From Cyclobacterium salsum (GTDB lineage Bacteria; Bacteroidota; Bacteroidia; Cytophagales; Cyclobacteriaceae), in NCBI RefSeq assembly GCF_010119245.1, contig NZ_WNKG01000001.1, forward strand, positions 372,001 through 436,000: DNA of 64,000 nt, read 5' to 3'. Below are positions 1 to 9,030 of the stretch, piece after piece; position 1 is the first letter of the stretch; each line of letters begins with the position of its first letter. The notes under the pieces were generated by a model. That model searched no databases. It worked only from the letters and a program-made list of their open reading frames with translations, and was not told the origin of the DNA. Position numbers and translations under genes: made by a program.

Positions 1-1
1 A

Positions 2-346
2 ACGGACCTATTGCAAGGAATTGCAGCAGGCCTGATAGTTGGGGGGTTCTTTTCGCTGTATCATAGCTACCGAAATTCTCACCATATGAAAGAAGAGATT
101 TCAGATGAAAAGGGGGTTAAGGTGTATCATTTGATTCTTGCCGAAGAGGTTTCCTTTTTTAATAAAGCAAGTGTCATCAAGGAATTAGACAGAATCCCTC
201 CCGGGTCAAAGGTAGTTATTGACTGCACAAAATCGGTTGCCATTTCTTATGACGTAATAGAGGCGATTAAAAACTTTGAGGTAAGTGCAAAAATGAAAGA
301 TATTACCGTAGAAAAAATCAATTTTAAGGATCCTGTAACCAATTAA
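2..346 (+). CDS. SulP-family anion transporter, C-terminal end (5' partial)
   Basis: The reading frame is open to the left edge, so only the last ~114 residues are present. They begin with the end of a membrane helix rich in Gly and Ala and continue into a ~75-residue STAS-like cytosolic domain. The segment EEVSFFNKASVIKEL lines up with NEVSFLNKPAIKRTL in the complete SulP protein encoded at 9031-11277, and VVIDCTKS lines up with VIIDATFS there. SulP proteins carry sulfate, bicarbonate or other inorganic anions across the inner membrane, and the STAS domain is their cytosolic regulatory end. Unlike the second SulP protein in the window, this one stops after STAS and has no carbonic-anhydrase-like extension. 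The apparent TTG start at position 11 is internal and should not be taken as the gene start. Substrate cannot be inferred. Confidence 0.8.
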   Translation, partial: TDLLQGIAAGLIVGGFFSLYHSYRNSHHMKEEISDEKGVKVYHLILAEEVSFFNKASVIKELDRIPPGSKVVIDCTKSVAISYDVIEAIKNFEVSAKMKDITVEKINFKDPVTN

Positions 347-395
347 TTTTACGGACAAATACTCATTTTCCTGGTTAAGGTTATGGTTTCAATTC

Positions 396-1070
396 TTAAT
401 TTACATGTTGCAAGCAATTGGAGGAAATTGTTTCCTTATGGATTCTCGAAATAATTCCAAAAACCATCATACTTAACAAAGCTGCAAAAAAACACCAAAT
501 GGAAACTAAATGATCTGAAAAGAAAATAATAGTGACCATAAAGGATACAAGTACTGCAAACCCCAGAAACCTTACGCCCTTCCTCCCTGCTATAAGGGGG
601 CTTGCTGCAATGGGGAGAAAATAAAATACACCGCTCCATTTTTCCAAAAATACTGGAAAATCCAGTGTGTATTTAATGTGTCCGGAGTGAATTTCAGCAG
701 AAAAATCAAAGGCAATCATACCATATAAAAAATAACAGGAAACAGATATTCCCATAAGCAAAAGGACGGAAAGTAATTTTCGCCGCATGGGGTTTTCTTC
801 AAGAAATAAAATTGAAAGTGGAACCCAAAATGGCCACAATAGCTGAGAAAATCCCAAAAAAATCAACGTTGGCAAATACCTCCAATTTGAATGTTCGGGT
901 TCTCCCAATCCAATCCATAGCATCCCCTCAGAAAACTGTTGAAGTGCAAACAGTAATGGAATAACTGAAAAGGGCAAATATCGGGGATTTTGGGTTTTCT
1001 TTATGGTGGCTATACCAATCGTTCCCAAAACAATACTTGCCCCAAAACTTGCTTCCGCTGAAAAACACAT
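396..1070 (-). CDS. Integral membrane protein of DUF6629 type
   Basis: A 224-residue, strongly hydrophobic protein with about seven predicted membrane segments and short loops. The start is supported by the N-terminal MCFSAEASFGAS, which resembles the conserved MCFSA-type opening of a family of small uncharacterised membrane proteins (DUF6629, recognised from memory). Charged residues sit in the loops (KKTQNPRY, ENPMRRK, GRKGVR), giving a reasonable positive-inside pattern. It is convergent with the SulP gene at the left edge and has no obvious operon partner. No catalytic motif is visible and no function can be proposed. That it is a real membrane protein gene is fairly sure; the family name is less so. 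Confidence 0.65.
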   Translation of the reverse strand: MCFSAEASFGASIVLGTIGIATIKKTQNPRYLPFSVIPLLFALQQFSEGMLWIGLGEPEHSNWRYLPTLIFLGFSQLLWPFWVPLSILFLEENPMRRKLLSVLLLMGISVSCYFLYGMIAFDFSAEIHSGHIKYTLDFPVFLEKWSGVFYFLPIAASPLIAGRKGVRFLGFAVLVSFMVTIIFFSDHLVSIWCFFAALLSMMVFGIISRIHKETISSNCLQHVN

Positions 1071-1373
1071 ATGCTGTCCTTTTTATTAAATGGTGAGTTG
1101 CGCTAAGAAAAATCCTAAAATGCAAAGTGAATTTTTTATGAAGATCAAAAAATAGATGGGTTAAAAGGAAATGAATATTTTAATTCCTGTATGCTTGATT
1201 TTAAAGATTCGTTTATCTCGGATTTTCCGGAACCATGAACTCTCTGATCCATCTATTGTATCTAATGGATGGGTATTGTTTTCCAAGGTATTTCTTTTAT
1301 TCAGGATAATTCAAAATATTTCTAAAAATTAAATGCGATTTTCTTATTTTAATAACCTAAAAGAAAAGCTGTC
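1071..1373. other. Intergenic region with no recognisable feature
   Basis: About 300 bases of AT-rich sequence between the divergent DUF6629-type gene and the Uma2-type gene. It must hold the promoters of both, but no clear Bacteroidota promoter (TTG, ~20 bases, TAnnTTTG), hairpin or coding remnant could be picked out by eye. Confidence 0.5.
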
Positions 1374-1964
1374 ATGCCAAAAGCAGAAGAACCCGATTTT
1401 GCCTATCAAAACCATTCCTATGCAGATTACCTGAATTGGGATCTGGATGAAATGGTAGAGCTGATAAAAGGTCGGATATTTAAAATGTCCCCCGGCCCCA
1501 ACAGGCTCCATCAAAAGGTATCCGGACACCTTTTTAATGCTTTTTTCAATTACCTCAAAAACAAGCCCTGTGAGACCTATGCTGCGCCATTTGATGTGCG
1601 ATTGCCCAGGCATTCCAAAAAAAATGAAGCGATATATACGGTAGTCCAACCCGATATTTGTGTCATTTGCGATCCGGTTAAGCTGGACAATGCCGGATGT
1701 GTTGGCGCCCCGGATTTGATCGTAGAGATCCTTTCTCCTGGAAACAATCGAAAAGAACTGTTAAACAAATACGAAGTTTACGAGGAATCTGGTGTAAAGG
1801 AATATTGGATCATTCATCCAATTGAACAAACGATTTTGATTTATTCCCTTATCAATGGAAAATTTCATCCCTCCCGACTTTTTACTTCAGGAGATCTGGT
1901 GGTATCCAATGTGATCAAGGGATTTCAATTGCACCTCGAATCGTTTTTTAAGGCGATGGAATGA
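1374..1964 (+). CDS. Uma2 family endonuclease (DUF820)
   Basis: A 196-residue protein with the Uma2/DUF820 restriction-endonuclease-like fold. The PD-(D/E)xK core is visible as PDICVI near residue 102 and, about 20 residues later, PDLIVEILSPGNNRKEL. Then comes KYEVYEESGVKEYWIIHP, the typical K-x-x-x-Y-x-x-x-G-V-x-E-Y-W-(I/V)-(I/V)-D/H-P stretch of this family. The length is normal. Uma2 proteins are abundant in cyanobacteria and Bacteroidota; their biological role is mostly unknown and they are not linked to a methylase here. The gene stands alone and is convergent with the next gene, with only seven bases between the stop codons. The family call is secure; nuclease activity is inferred from the intact core residues. 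Confidence 0.85.
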   Translation: MPKAEEPDFAYQNHSYADYLNWDLDEMVELIKGRIFKMSPGPNRLHQKVSGHLFNAFFNYLKNKPCETYAAPFDVRLPRHSKKNEAIYTVVQPDICVICDPVKLDNAGCVGAPDLIVEILSPGNNRKELLNKYEVYEESGVKEYWIIHPIEQTILIYSLINGKFHPSRLFTSGDLVVSNVIKGFQLHLESFFKAME

Positions 1965-1971
1965 CGCATTC

Positions 1972-2721
1972 CTAGTTCTTTGCCCTCAATTCATAAATGT
2001 AATAACACTGGTAGTCCTTTTCTGCCTCATGTAGTTCCGCCTGATCGGCATAATGCAGGTACCGGTTATCACCAAGTCCTAATTTAAGCAAGCCGGGTTT
2101 ATCCCAGGGAACCGGTTGGCCCATTTGCCTGCCTTTCCTAATGGGGTAATAGTAGGTTTTTCTACTTGCCATAACGGCAGCAAGCTCTTCCCGACTAAGT
2201 CCTGCCCTGTTTTGTTCCGGATCTATACCCGTCTTGTATTCAACAATAAATGAATCGCCCTGACCGGCCATATGGGTAAAGCTTCCACCCAGGGAGATGT
2301 CTTTTCCAAAAGCACTTCTTCCCGCTTCTTCCATGGGCAGGCGGGAAAGCTGATCCGGTAGCTGCCTATCCAGTCTAATCTTGTTGACCAGCGACAAATT
2401 TTCGTCAAACTGAAAAAGGATGGAATCTGCAGGAAGGATTAGGGACACTACTTCCGAAAGCCTATCAGAAAAAAACACGGGTTTATCCTTTCGGGGAAAA
2501 AAATAACCCTGTTTGAAAATGCTACTATCGTCTATTTTCCCCCCTTTCACCACAGCTCCGTTTGCCGGATTGACCAAATGAAAATAATTCAGGGTATCGA
2601 AATAGTCCATGGGATATTTGTCCAACCAACCCTGTCCCTGGAGTAATGAACCAGTAATGGAATAATTGATAATTTTCAGTTGAAAATGACGCTTCCTTTT
2701 TATATTGTAGGCCAAATTCAA
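1972..2721 (-). CDS. Hypothetical protein, possibly a 5'-truncated DUF4221-like gene
   Basis: An open frame of 249 codons whose only near-upstream start is TTG at 2721, bounded by an in-frame stop eight codons further upstream. No signal peptide or lipobox is present, although the content (beta-rich, many Y, F and G, for example GYFFPRKDKPVFFSDR and YYYPIRKG) resembles the secreted beta-propeller-like DUF4221 lipoproteins of Bacteroidota. The start lies only 30 bases from the ATG of the divergent SGNH gene, leaving little room for a promoter. Both points suggest that the real N-terminus was lost and this is a C-terminal remnant. An internal ATG (at MDYFDTLNY) could also be used. The DUF4221 link is a weak resemblance, not a firm match. 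Confidence 0.4.
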   Translation of the reverse strand: MNLAYNIKRKRHFQLKIINYSITGSLLQGQGWLDKYPMDYFDTLNYFHLVNPANGAVVKGGKIDDSSIFKQGYFFPRKDKPVFFSDRLSEVVSLILPADSILFQFDENLSLVNKIRLDRQLPDQLSRLPMEEAGRSAFGKDISLGGSFTHMAGQGDSFIVEYKTGIDPEQNRAGLSREELAAVMASRKTYYYPIRKGRQMGQPVPWDKPGLLKLGLGDNRYLHYADQAELHEAEKDYQCYYIYELRAKN

Positions 2722-2751
2722 TGGCTTCAGGCCAAGACCTTATTTAAACCC

Positions 2752-3933
2752 ATGTACCGAATTACTACTTTTCTATTCCTGCTAACAGCTTTCAGTTCCT
2801 CCGGATTTTCCCAACCAACATTCGACCCTAAAGATGGCGATCGGATTATTTATCTGGGCAATGCGCTGATGGAGAACGAGCAACACCATGGATTTTTGGA
2901 GTACCTGATTACCAGCAATCATCCGGAAAAGCACCTCTCCTTTCGAAACCTGGGCTGGTCCGGGGATACCGTTTTTGGCGATGCCAGAAGTTATTATACC
3001 AATCCTCCGGGTCCCTTTGATCTGTTGATCAGCCAACTAAAAGCTGCCCGGGCAGATTGGGCCTTTCTGGCCTATGGAAGCATTGAGGCGCAAAGTGGCT
3101 CAGTTGGACTTGGCAAGTTTGAACAGGGATTAAATCGCTTGCTGGACTCACTGGATGCCATGGGTACCAAAGTTCTGATGATTTCTACCATCCCCCAATA
3201 CATGGCTGAAGATTCAGAGTTAACGAATCAGAACGCTGCCAACCTGAAAACCTACAACCAAGGCATGGCCGATATTGCAGCGAGCAGAAACCTGACCTTT
3301 CTGGATGCCTTTGAAGCCTTTCAAAAACAAAACCAAGCGGATCTTTGGGAGCCCAATGGGGTTCACCTGAACTCGGAGGGCTATCTGTTATTCGCCCAAA
3401 CACTGGGAGAAAAAATGGGACTGCCGCACGCAGAACCTACTGAAATCCTGATAGACATCAGGGAAAATTCCCTCAGTTCCCCGAACCCTGGGAAACTTTT
3501 GAGTGCTGACTCCGGTTCAGGCGAACTGGAATTTATTCAAACTAATAATGGCCTACCCCAACTTGTCTCTCAGGATTCCTTTAAAGGTCCGAAAATCCGT
3601 ATCCAAGGCTTGAAAAAAGGCTATTATCAGCTTTTTATGGATGGGCAGCTGCTGGCGGTAGCCGATCACCGTACCTGGAACGAGGGATTTTTAATAGATC
3701 TTTCCCCGGCTGGAAAACAATTGCTCGATCAGATACGCGAAAAAGACAAAATTTATTTTCAACAATACCGGCCACAAAACAGAACCTATATCCTGGGTTT
3801 TCGCTCCTACGAGCAAGGCAGGCATAAAGCAGGACTGGAATCCCTTGATGCCTTGGTTTTTTGGTTGGATGGAAAAATAAACCGCGCCAAATATCCGAAA
3901 GAGCTGCATTTCACCTTGGAGCCCTTGCCCTGA
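2752..3933 (+). CDS. Secreted SGNH/GDSL-fold protein with degenerate catalytic blocks
   Basis: The ATG at 2752 is chosen because it opens a clean signal peptide (MYRITTFLFLLTAFSSSGFS, then cleavage near residue 20-21); the longer frame from 2680 only adds an unlikely leader. The 393-residue product has the SGNH order: block I near YLGNALMEN (34-42), block II FRNLGWSGDT (64-73), block III AYGSIEA (107-113) and block V NGVHLNSEGY (202-211). Where a classical GDSL enzyme has Ser this protein has Asn37, block III has Ile111 where Asn is expected, and block V has NGVH where DxxH is expected; His205 is kept. A C-terminal ~180 residues form a second, unassigned domain. It sits 39 bases ahead of the PVC-type heme protein gene, an arrangement known in Planctomycetes, so the two probably act together in the periplasm. 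Confidence 0.75.
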   Translation: MYRITTFLFLLTAFSSSGFSQPTFDPKDGDRIIYLGNALMENEQHHGFLEYLITSNHPEKHLSFRNLGWSGDTVFGDARSYYTNPPGPFDLLISQLKAARADWAFLAYGSIEAQSGSVGLGKFEQGLNRLLDSLDAMGTKVLMISTIPQYMAEDSELTNQNAANLKTYNQGMADIAASRNLTFLDAFEAFQKQNQADLWEPNGVHLNSEGYLLFAQTLGEKMGLPHAEPTEILIDIRENSLSSPNPGKLLSADSGSGELEFIQTNNGLPQLVSQDSFKGPKIRIQGLKKGYYQLFMDGQLLAVADHRTWNEGFLIDLSPAGKQLLDQIREKDKIYFQQYRPQNRTYILGFRSYEQGRHKAGLESLDALVFWLDGKINRAKYPKELHFTLEPLP

Positions 3934-3972
3934 AAAAGCGGCTTTTTAGAAAAAAATTGACAATCAATCCCG

Positions 3973-6900
3973 ATGAAAAATAGTTATCCGATGCTTCCCC
4001 CATACGATTCCCTCCTATGTTCCGGTATTAAGCCGAACGAGATCGTTAAAATAGTGTTTATAACTTACCTGCTGCTATGGGGTGGAAAAGGCCTCCTGGC
4101 CCAAAATGCCTTGCGGGATATCCCCTCCCCGGATCCCAAAATACAAATGGACATGTTCCAGGTAGCCGATGGTTTTGAGGTGAATCTCTTTGCTTCCGAT
4201 CCCATGGTGGTCAAGCCCATTCAAATGAACTGGGACGAAAAAGGAAGGCTTTGGGTAGTTAGCAGCACGGTTTACCCACACTTAAAACCAGGGGAAACGG
4301 CCAATGATAAAATAATTGTTTTGGAGGACCGTAATGGAGATGGAAATGCCGATACAGCTACGGTTTTTGCAGAAGGGCTGATTACGCCTACGGGAATTCT
4401 TCCTGGTGACGGCGGGGTCTATGTGGCCAATTCCACGGAGATATTGCATTTAAAAGATACCAATGGAGATGGAAAGGCCGATGTAAAGGAAAAAATCCTT
4501 TCGGGTTTTGGAACCGGTGATACCCATCATCTCATCCACACCTTCCGCTGGGGACCGGATGGACTGATGTATTTCAATCAGTCGATTTACATCTACAGCC
4601 ATGTGGAAACTCCCTGGGGAATCCGCCGGCTTGAGGGGGGTGGGGTTTGGCAGTATAATACCAAGACCCGTCGACTGGAGGTATTTGCCCGGGGCCTGAT
4701 CAATCCCTGGGGGCTACAGTTTGATAAATGGGGAAGGGCGTTTCTTACCGACGGAGCAGGTACGGAAGGTATTAACCATGCATTTCGGGGAGCAACCTTC
4801 GTCACTGCTCCCGGAGCTGACCGGGTTTTAAGAGGCTTAAACCCCGGTCAACCCAAACACAGTGGCTTGGATATTGTTTCCGGCAGTCATTTGCCAGCGG
4901 ATTGGCAGGGAAGCCTTATTACCAATGATTTCCGTGCCAATCGCATTAACCGGTTTACGCTGGAAGAGCGGGGCAGCGGGTTTATTTCCACGCAGGAGGA
5001 AGACATTTTGTGGACCGACCACATTGGTTTCCGGCCGGTGGACATTTTGCAGGGTCCGGACGGGGCCATTTATGTAGCCGATTGGTACAATCCCATCATC
5101 CAACACGGGGAGGTGGACTTTCACGATCCAAGAAGAGATCAGCAGCATGGCAGAATATGGAAGATTACCAGAAAGAACAGCCCCCTGGTAGCAAAACCCC
5201 AGCTGGATAAAATGAAGATTCCGGCACTTTTAGAAGCCCTGAAGGCAAAGGAAAGTGGAACGCGCCTACAGGCAAAGCTATTACTTAAATCAAAACCCGA
5301 ATCAGCGGTCCTTCCTGAACTGGAAAAATGGCTGGAAAACCTGTCCTCTGCAGATCCTGATTTCGAACACCATCTATTGGAAGGACTTTGGGTTTACCAG
5401 GTCATGGGCAGCCCTTCCCTTCCTCTACTTAAAAAAGTACTACAGGCCAAGGATCCCGGAGCCCGGGCAGCGGCAATTAGGGTATTGACCCACTGGCGAG
5501 ATCAGGTACCGGATCACCTGCAATACCTAAAGAGTGCCATTAGAGATAACCATCCGGAAGTCAGGTTGGAAGCCGTGGTTGCTTTGCAGCAGGTAAATGA
5601 AGTCGATGCTGCTGCTCTTGCGCTCAATGCTCTGGATCAGGAGATGGATACCAATCTGGAATTTGCCCTTTGGAATACCGTGAAAGCATTGAGCGAGAAT
5701 TGGCTGCCAATGGTTTTGCAAAATCCAGATTACTTTGGAGATATATCGAAAACGGTTTTCGCGCTGCAGACAGTCAGTGATCCTAGGGCCATTTCCTTGC
5801 TCGGTCAATTATATGAGGAAAATAAAATACCACAGTCATCGCGGGAACAGGTATTACAAGCCCTAGGCAAGTATGGCTCCGAAAGGGAATTGGCCATCAT
5901 TTTTGCCAAGGCTCTCTTAGCAGACACTAAAAAGTCCGAGCAACTACAGGCATTGGATGCCTTGTTTCAGGCCTCGCAGCAACGAGACCTTTCGCCGTCA
6001 AATGCAGGACAGGGCCTTGAACCCTTACTTGAATCAAAAGACGAAGAGCTGATCAGCAAAGGCTTACTCCTGGCCGGCCATTGGAAAAGAGTGGAATTAC
6101 GAGCGCATGTAATACAGTTAATAAATCAGGGAAGTCAACCTGTGCGGAAAGCGGCACTGAAAGCGTTGGCACAAATGGGAGGCGAGTCCAGTGAGCAAGC
6201 ACTTTATGCCTTCGCTACCAACACCGCCAAGCCAAAAACACAAGTGTTGGCCCTTATCGAGCTTGCCGCAGCAAAGCCCGAGGAAGCACTTCCCTTAGCG
6301 ATAGCTCTTTGGCATCAAGAGATTTCGGAAGCCGCAGCAGGAGAATTATTCGGTGCCTTTATGAACACCGAGCAGGGAACCGTGGCCCTTGCGGAAAAGC
6401 TAAAAGAATCGAAAATTCCTGACCCCATGGCCCTGCAGGGAAGAAAGGCCATGCAACGCTACATTCCCTGGCAACGACGAAGCAGTCCGGCTGCCAGGGA
6501 ACTCCTTTCTGCACTGGAAGCATCGGGTGGGGTTTTACCCCCCGAGCGCATGCCGCAAAAACTGGATGCCAATCAGGTGTACGCCCTGGCCCAGGAGGTT
6601 AAGACAAAAGCGGACCCGGTCATCGGGGAAAGCATTTACCGCAGAAAATCGCTTATGTGCCAAAATTGCCATGCCCTTGGAGGTGCCGGCGGCCGCTTAG
6701 GTCCTGATTTGAGTTCGCTGGGTACCAGCTCCCCTATCGATAATATCATTCAATCCCTGTTGGATCCTTCCGAATCGGTCAAGGAGGGGTACGAACTCCA
6801 ACGGGTGAATAAGACGGATGGAACAGGGATAATGGGCTATCTGGTAAGTGATGGCTCTGAGGAGTTAATCATGCGTGACATGTCGGGATCGGAAATTTCC

Positions 6901-7503
6901 CTTCCCAAAAGCCAGGTTGCTAATCGGGAAAATGTCCCTGGTTCGCTGATGCCTCCCGGCCTGACGGCAAGTCTGGAAAAGGATGAATTTATCAATCTGG
7001 TGGGGTACCTGGCCAAACTGGGAAGTTCGGGAGATTTTCGGGTGACCAATGAAAAAATGGTTCGAAGCTGGCTGGCGGTAACAGATTCCGGGGAAATAAA
7101 CAAGCTTCCCTCCAAAGATAACGTAGGAACATCGAGCCTCCCTCCTTTTGAAAAGGGCAGCCTACCCCTTTACAGCATGGTGGCCGGAGGCTTACCCCTT
7201 AACGAAATTCCGGCTTTTACAACGCCTGACGGTAGAAAAATGGGGCTGGTGCAGTTTGAGGTAGAAGTACTCCGTGAAGGGAAACTTTCCTTACAGGTTA
7301 ATTCAGCGAACGGCCTAATGGCTTGGGTGGGTGATAAATGGCTCGTTTTTGAAAATAGGGAAGCTTCCTGCCCGCTTCCACAAGGGAAACACCTGGTTCA
7401 TGTGGCCATTGACCTGGGAGAAAGGGAGCAGGATGTCCTTCAGGTAAAAATAATTGAAACGGGTAGTAATGATTCCCAAAATAAACTAATGGTCGGAAAT
7501 TAA
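3973..7503 (+). CDS. PVC-type c-heme protein: beta-propeller dehydrogenase-like domain, HEAT repeats, cytochrome c
   Basis: A 1176-residue exported protein. After a hydrophobic segment around residues 25-43 comes a membrane-bound-dehydrogenase-type beta-propeller (about 55-400) with two calcium-loop-like repeats, EDRNGDGNADTATVF and KDTNGDGKADVKEKI. A long alpha-helical HEAT-like region (about 410-830) follows, then a cytochrome c domain with the single heme site CQNCH at 896-900 and a C-terminal beta-rich domain ending in a PA14-like or jelly-roll-like segment. This is the architecture annotated as PVC-type heme-binding CxxCH protein, common in Planctomycetes and Verrucomicrobia and also found in marine Bacteroidota. 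The role is thought to be sugar or alcohol oxidation outside the cytoplasm; the substrate is unknown. A paralogue of the same type is encoded at the right edge of the window (60999-64000, minus strand). Confidence 0.88.
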   Translation: MKNSYPMLPPYDSLLCSGIKPNEIVKIVFITYLLLWGGKGLLAQNALRDIPSPDPKIQMDMFQVADGFEVNLFASDPMVVKPIQMNWDEKGRLWVVSSTVYPHLKPGETANDKIIVLEDRNGDGNADTATVFAEGLITPTGILPGDGGVYVANSTEILHLKDTNGDGKADVKEKILSGFGTGDTHHLIHTFRWGPDGLMYFNQSIYIYSHVETPWGIRRLEGGGVWQYNTKTRRLEVFARGLINPWGLQFDKWGRAFLTDGAGTEGINHAFRGATFVTAPGADRVLRGLNPGQPKHSGLDIVSGSHLPADWQGSLITNDFRANRINRFTLEERGSGFISTQEEDILWTDHIGFRPVDILQGPDGAIYVADWYNPIIQHGEVDFHDPRRDQQHGRIWKITRKNSPLVAKPQLDKMKIPALLEALKAKESGTRLQAKLLLKSKPESAVLPELEKWLENLSSADPDFEHHLLEGLWVYQVMGSPSLPLLKKVLQAKDPGARAAAIRVLTHWRDQVPDHLQYLKSAIRDNHPEVRLEAVVALQQVNEVDAAALALNALDQEMDTNLEFALWNTVKALSENWLPMVLQNPDYFGDISKTVFALQTVSDPRAISLLGQLYEENKIPQSSREQVLQALGKYGSERELAIIFAKALLADTKKSEQLQALDALFQASQQRDLSPSNAGQGLEPLLESKDEELISKGLLLAGHWKRVELRAHVIQLINQGSQPVRKAALKALAQMGGESSEQALYAFATNTAKPKTQVLALIELAAAKPEEALPLAIALWHQEISEAAAGELFGAFMNTEQGTVALAEKLKESKIPDPMALQGRKAMQRYIPWQRRSSPAARELLSALEASGGVLPPERMPQKLDANQVYALAQEVKTKADPVIGESIYRRKSLMCQNCHALGGAGGRLGPDLSSLGTSSPIDNIIQSLLDPSESVKEGYELQRVNKTDGTGIMGYLVSDGSEELIMRDMSGSEISLPKSQVANRENVPGSLMPPGLTASLEKDEFINLVGYLAKLGSSGDFRVTNEKMVRSWLAVTDSGEINKLPSKDNVGTSSLPPFEKGSLPLYSMVAGGLPLNEIPAFTTPDGRKMGLVQFEVEVLREGKLSLQVNSANGLMAWVGDKWLVFENREASCPLPQGKHLVHVAIDLGEREQDVLQVKIIETGSNDSQNKLMVGN

Positions 7504-7534
7504 CGACGAAATCTCAGCTATCTCAGCGCTAAGA

Positions 7535-8818
7535 TCAGGGCTCGGCATGCCTTAATTCCAGTCCAATGGACGTTCTGGGCACAAAACCCTCCCAGGTTTC
7601 CTCCAAAGAATTCTCTGGCAAATCGAGAAATGATTCGTAATCCAGCCCTTTAAGGTGAAGCCCTAAAAAGGCAGACACAAAGTGCTGATTGATATTATTG
7701 ATTCGTCGTTCCTTCCAAACCGGCTCACTGTAATGCATGTAATCGGGCTGATCCAGGTCCGTAGAAACCGGCGGATTGGGAGCTACATTATGCCGGGCAT
7801 TTAGGTACGTCAGCAGGTACCGGTCCGCGTTGATGGCTCCATCATAAATGGCTTTTACTCCTTCCTCATAACCCGAAATATCGTCCTCGCTTCCGGCAAT
7901 CAGGAAAGTAGGGATCCTAAGGTTTTCGAGTCCTTCTGCATTCCATACGCCTCGCGCCATGCCCCAGGGTGCAAACGCCACAATCGCTTTTACTCTGGGA
8001 TCTACGGTCCCTACGTAGGCAGGATCAGCAAGGCTGCGTTCGGCTAACTTTTTACTTCCTCCGGTCATTTGAGAAAAAGTCTGTACGAAACCGGGAGAAT
8101 AGCCTGCTCCCCCTGCGTTCAACACCCCATATCCTCCCATGGAATACCCTACCAAGGCCGTGGATTCGGCATCTACCATCCCAGATAAAAAATGGTCTGA
8201 ACCAGATTCATTTAACCGGGCCATTTCATCCAAAACAAAGAAATCATCCAGCGCCCGGTGATAGAGCGTGCTGGCAAATTTTCCTGCATCCGCATGCGTA
8301 GACTCGGTATGGTCAATCGCCACCACCACATAGCCTTTGGAAGCCAAATTCTCGGTCAGGTAAGTCATCAGAAACCTGGAACCCGGATACCCGTGTGAAA
8401 CAATGATGAGGGGAAATGGCCCCTCGCTTTGATTGGGAGGAGCATTTCGAATGGCCCGGCCAGAAAAGGAAAAAGGCTCCAGCGGACGATCCGGATCGTT
8501 GGGACTTCCTAGATAATCCTGGTAGGTTACGCTTTGGCCATCCGGGCTTTTCCTAGCCGGGTACCAAACTTCCACTGTCAGTGGCCGGTCGTATTCCGGA
8601 CGCTCATTTTCGGTAAAATTCAGGATGTCCGGCTGATTTTTGTGAAGTAATTCCAGTGTCTGAACCCCTACCTGATAGGCACCTCGATAGGCCAGCTCGG
8701 GAGCATCCGGCAGCGGGTCGCCAAATACAAAGGGATCATCCTGAGAAAGCACCGACCTGCTATGGAAAAATATTAAAAAAATCAGGTAAATCGAGGTGAT
8801 TGTTAACGTTCTATTCAT
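7535..8818 (-). CDS. Secreted alpha/beta hydrolase (dienelactone hydrolase / PAF-acetylhydrolase-like)
   Basis: A 427-residue protein with an N-terminal signal peptide (residues 1-25, ending in SRSVLSQ). The core is a classical alpha/beta hydrolase: oxyanion-hole strand [12 protein letters not shown] (136-147), nucleophile elbow GYSMGG with Ser226, an acid in GSEDD about 310-315, and His in LNARHNVAP. The stretch TVEVWYPAR near residue 81 and the large lid resemble bacterial proteins annotated as platelet-activating-factor-acetylhydrolase-like or dienelactone-hydrolase-like. It is convergent with the PVC-heme gene (31 bases apart) and divergent from the SulP gene. It is probably an esterase acting in the periplasm; the substrate is not evident. 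Confidence 0.85.
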   Translation of the reverse strand: MNRTLTITSIYLIFLIFFHSRSVLSQDDPFVFGDPLPDAPELAYRGAYQVGVQTLELLHKNQPDILNFTENERPEYDRPLTVEVWYPARKSPDGQSVTYQDYLGSPNDPDRPLEPFSFSGRAIRNAPPNQSEGPFPLIIVSHGYPGSRFLMTYLTENLASKGYVVVAIDHTESTHADAGKFASTLYHRALDDFFVLDEMARLNESGSDHFLSGMVDAESTALVGYSMGGYGVLNAGGAGYSPGFVQTFSQMTGGSKKLAERSLADPAYVGTVDPRVKAIVAFAPWGMARGVWNAEGLENLRIPTFLIAGSEDDISGYEEGVKAIYDGAINADRYLLTYLNARHNVAPNPPVSTDLDQPDYMHYSEPVWKERRINNINQHFVSAFLGLHLKGLDYESFLDLPENSLEETWEGFVPRTSIGLELRHAEP

Positions 8819-8960
8819 AATAGGATAGCCGGTTGGGTAAAAGCCTGACCAAAGATAGGGAAATTACTGATTTCCATACTTTAATTGTAGTTATCTGTAA
8901 AGGTTAACCATTAGGACAAGGAGAAGCTACCCGATAAAGCCAACCAATCATTCGGTTCGG

Positions 8961-8995
8961 ATTGACGAAATTATAGAAAATAAAGTTTATGTTTG
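8961..8995 (+). promoter_or_regulatory. Candidate Bacteroidota housekeeping promoter of the SulP gene
   Basis: TATGTTTG at 8988-8995 matches the Bacteroidota -7 consensus TAnnTTTG exactly. A TTG at 8962-8964 lies 23 bases upstream, at the long end of the accepted spacing for the -33 element. Transcription would start around 9001-9003, leaving a leader of ~30 bases before the TTG start codon at 9031. This is read by eye only. Confidence 0.45.
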
Positions 8996-9030
8996 CTTAA
9001 GGAAATTCGAACCCTTCAAATTTTTCCATT

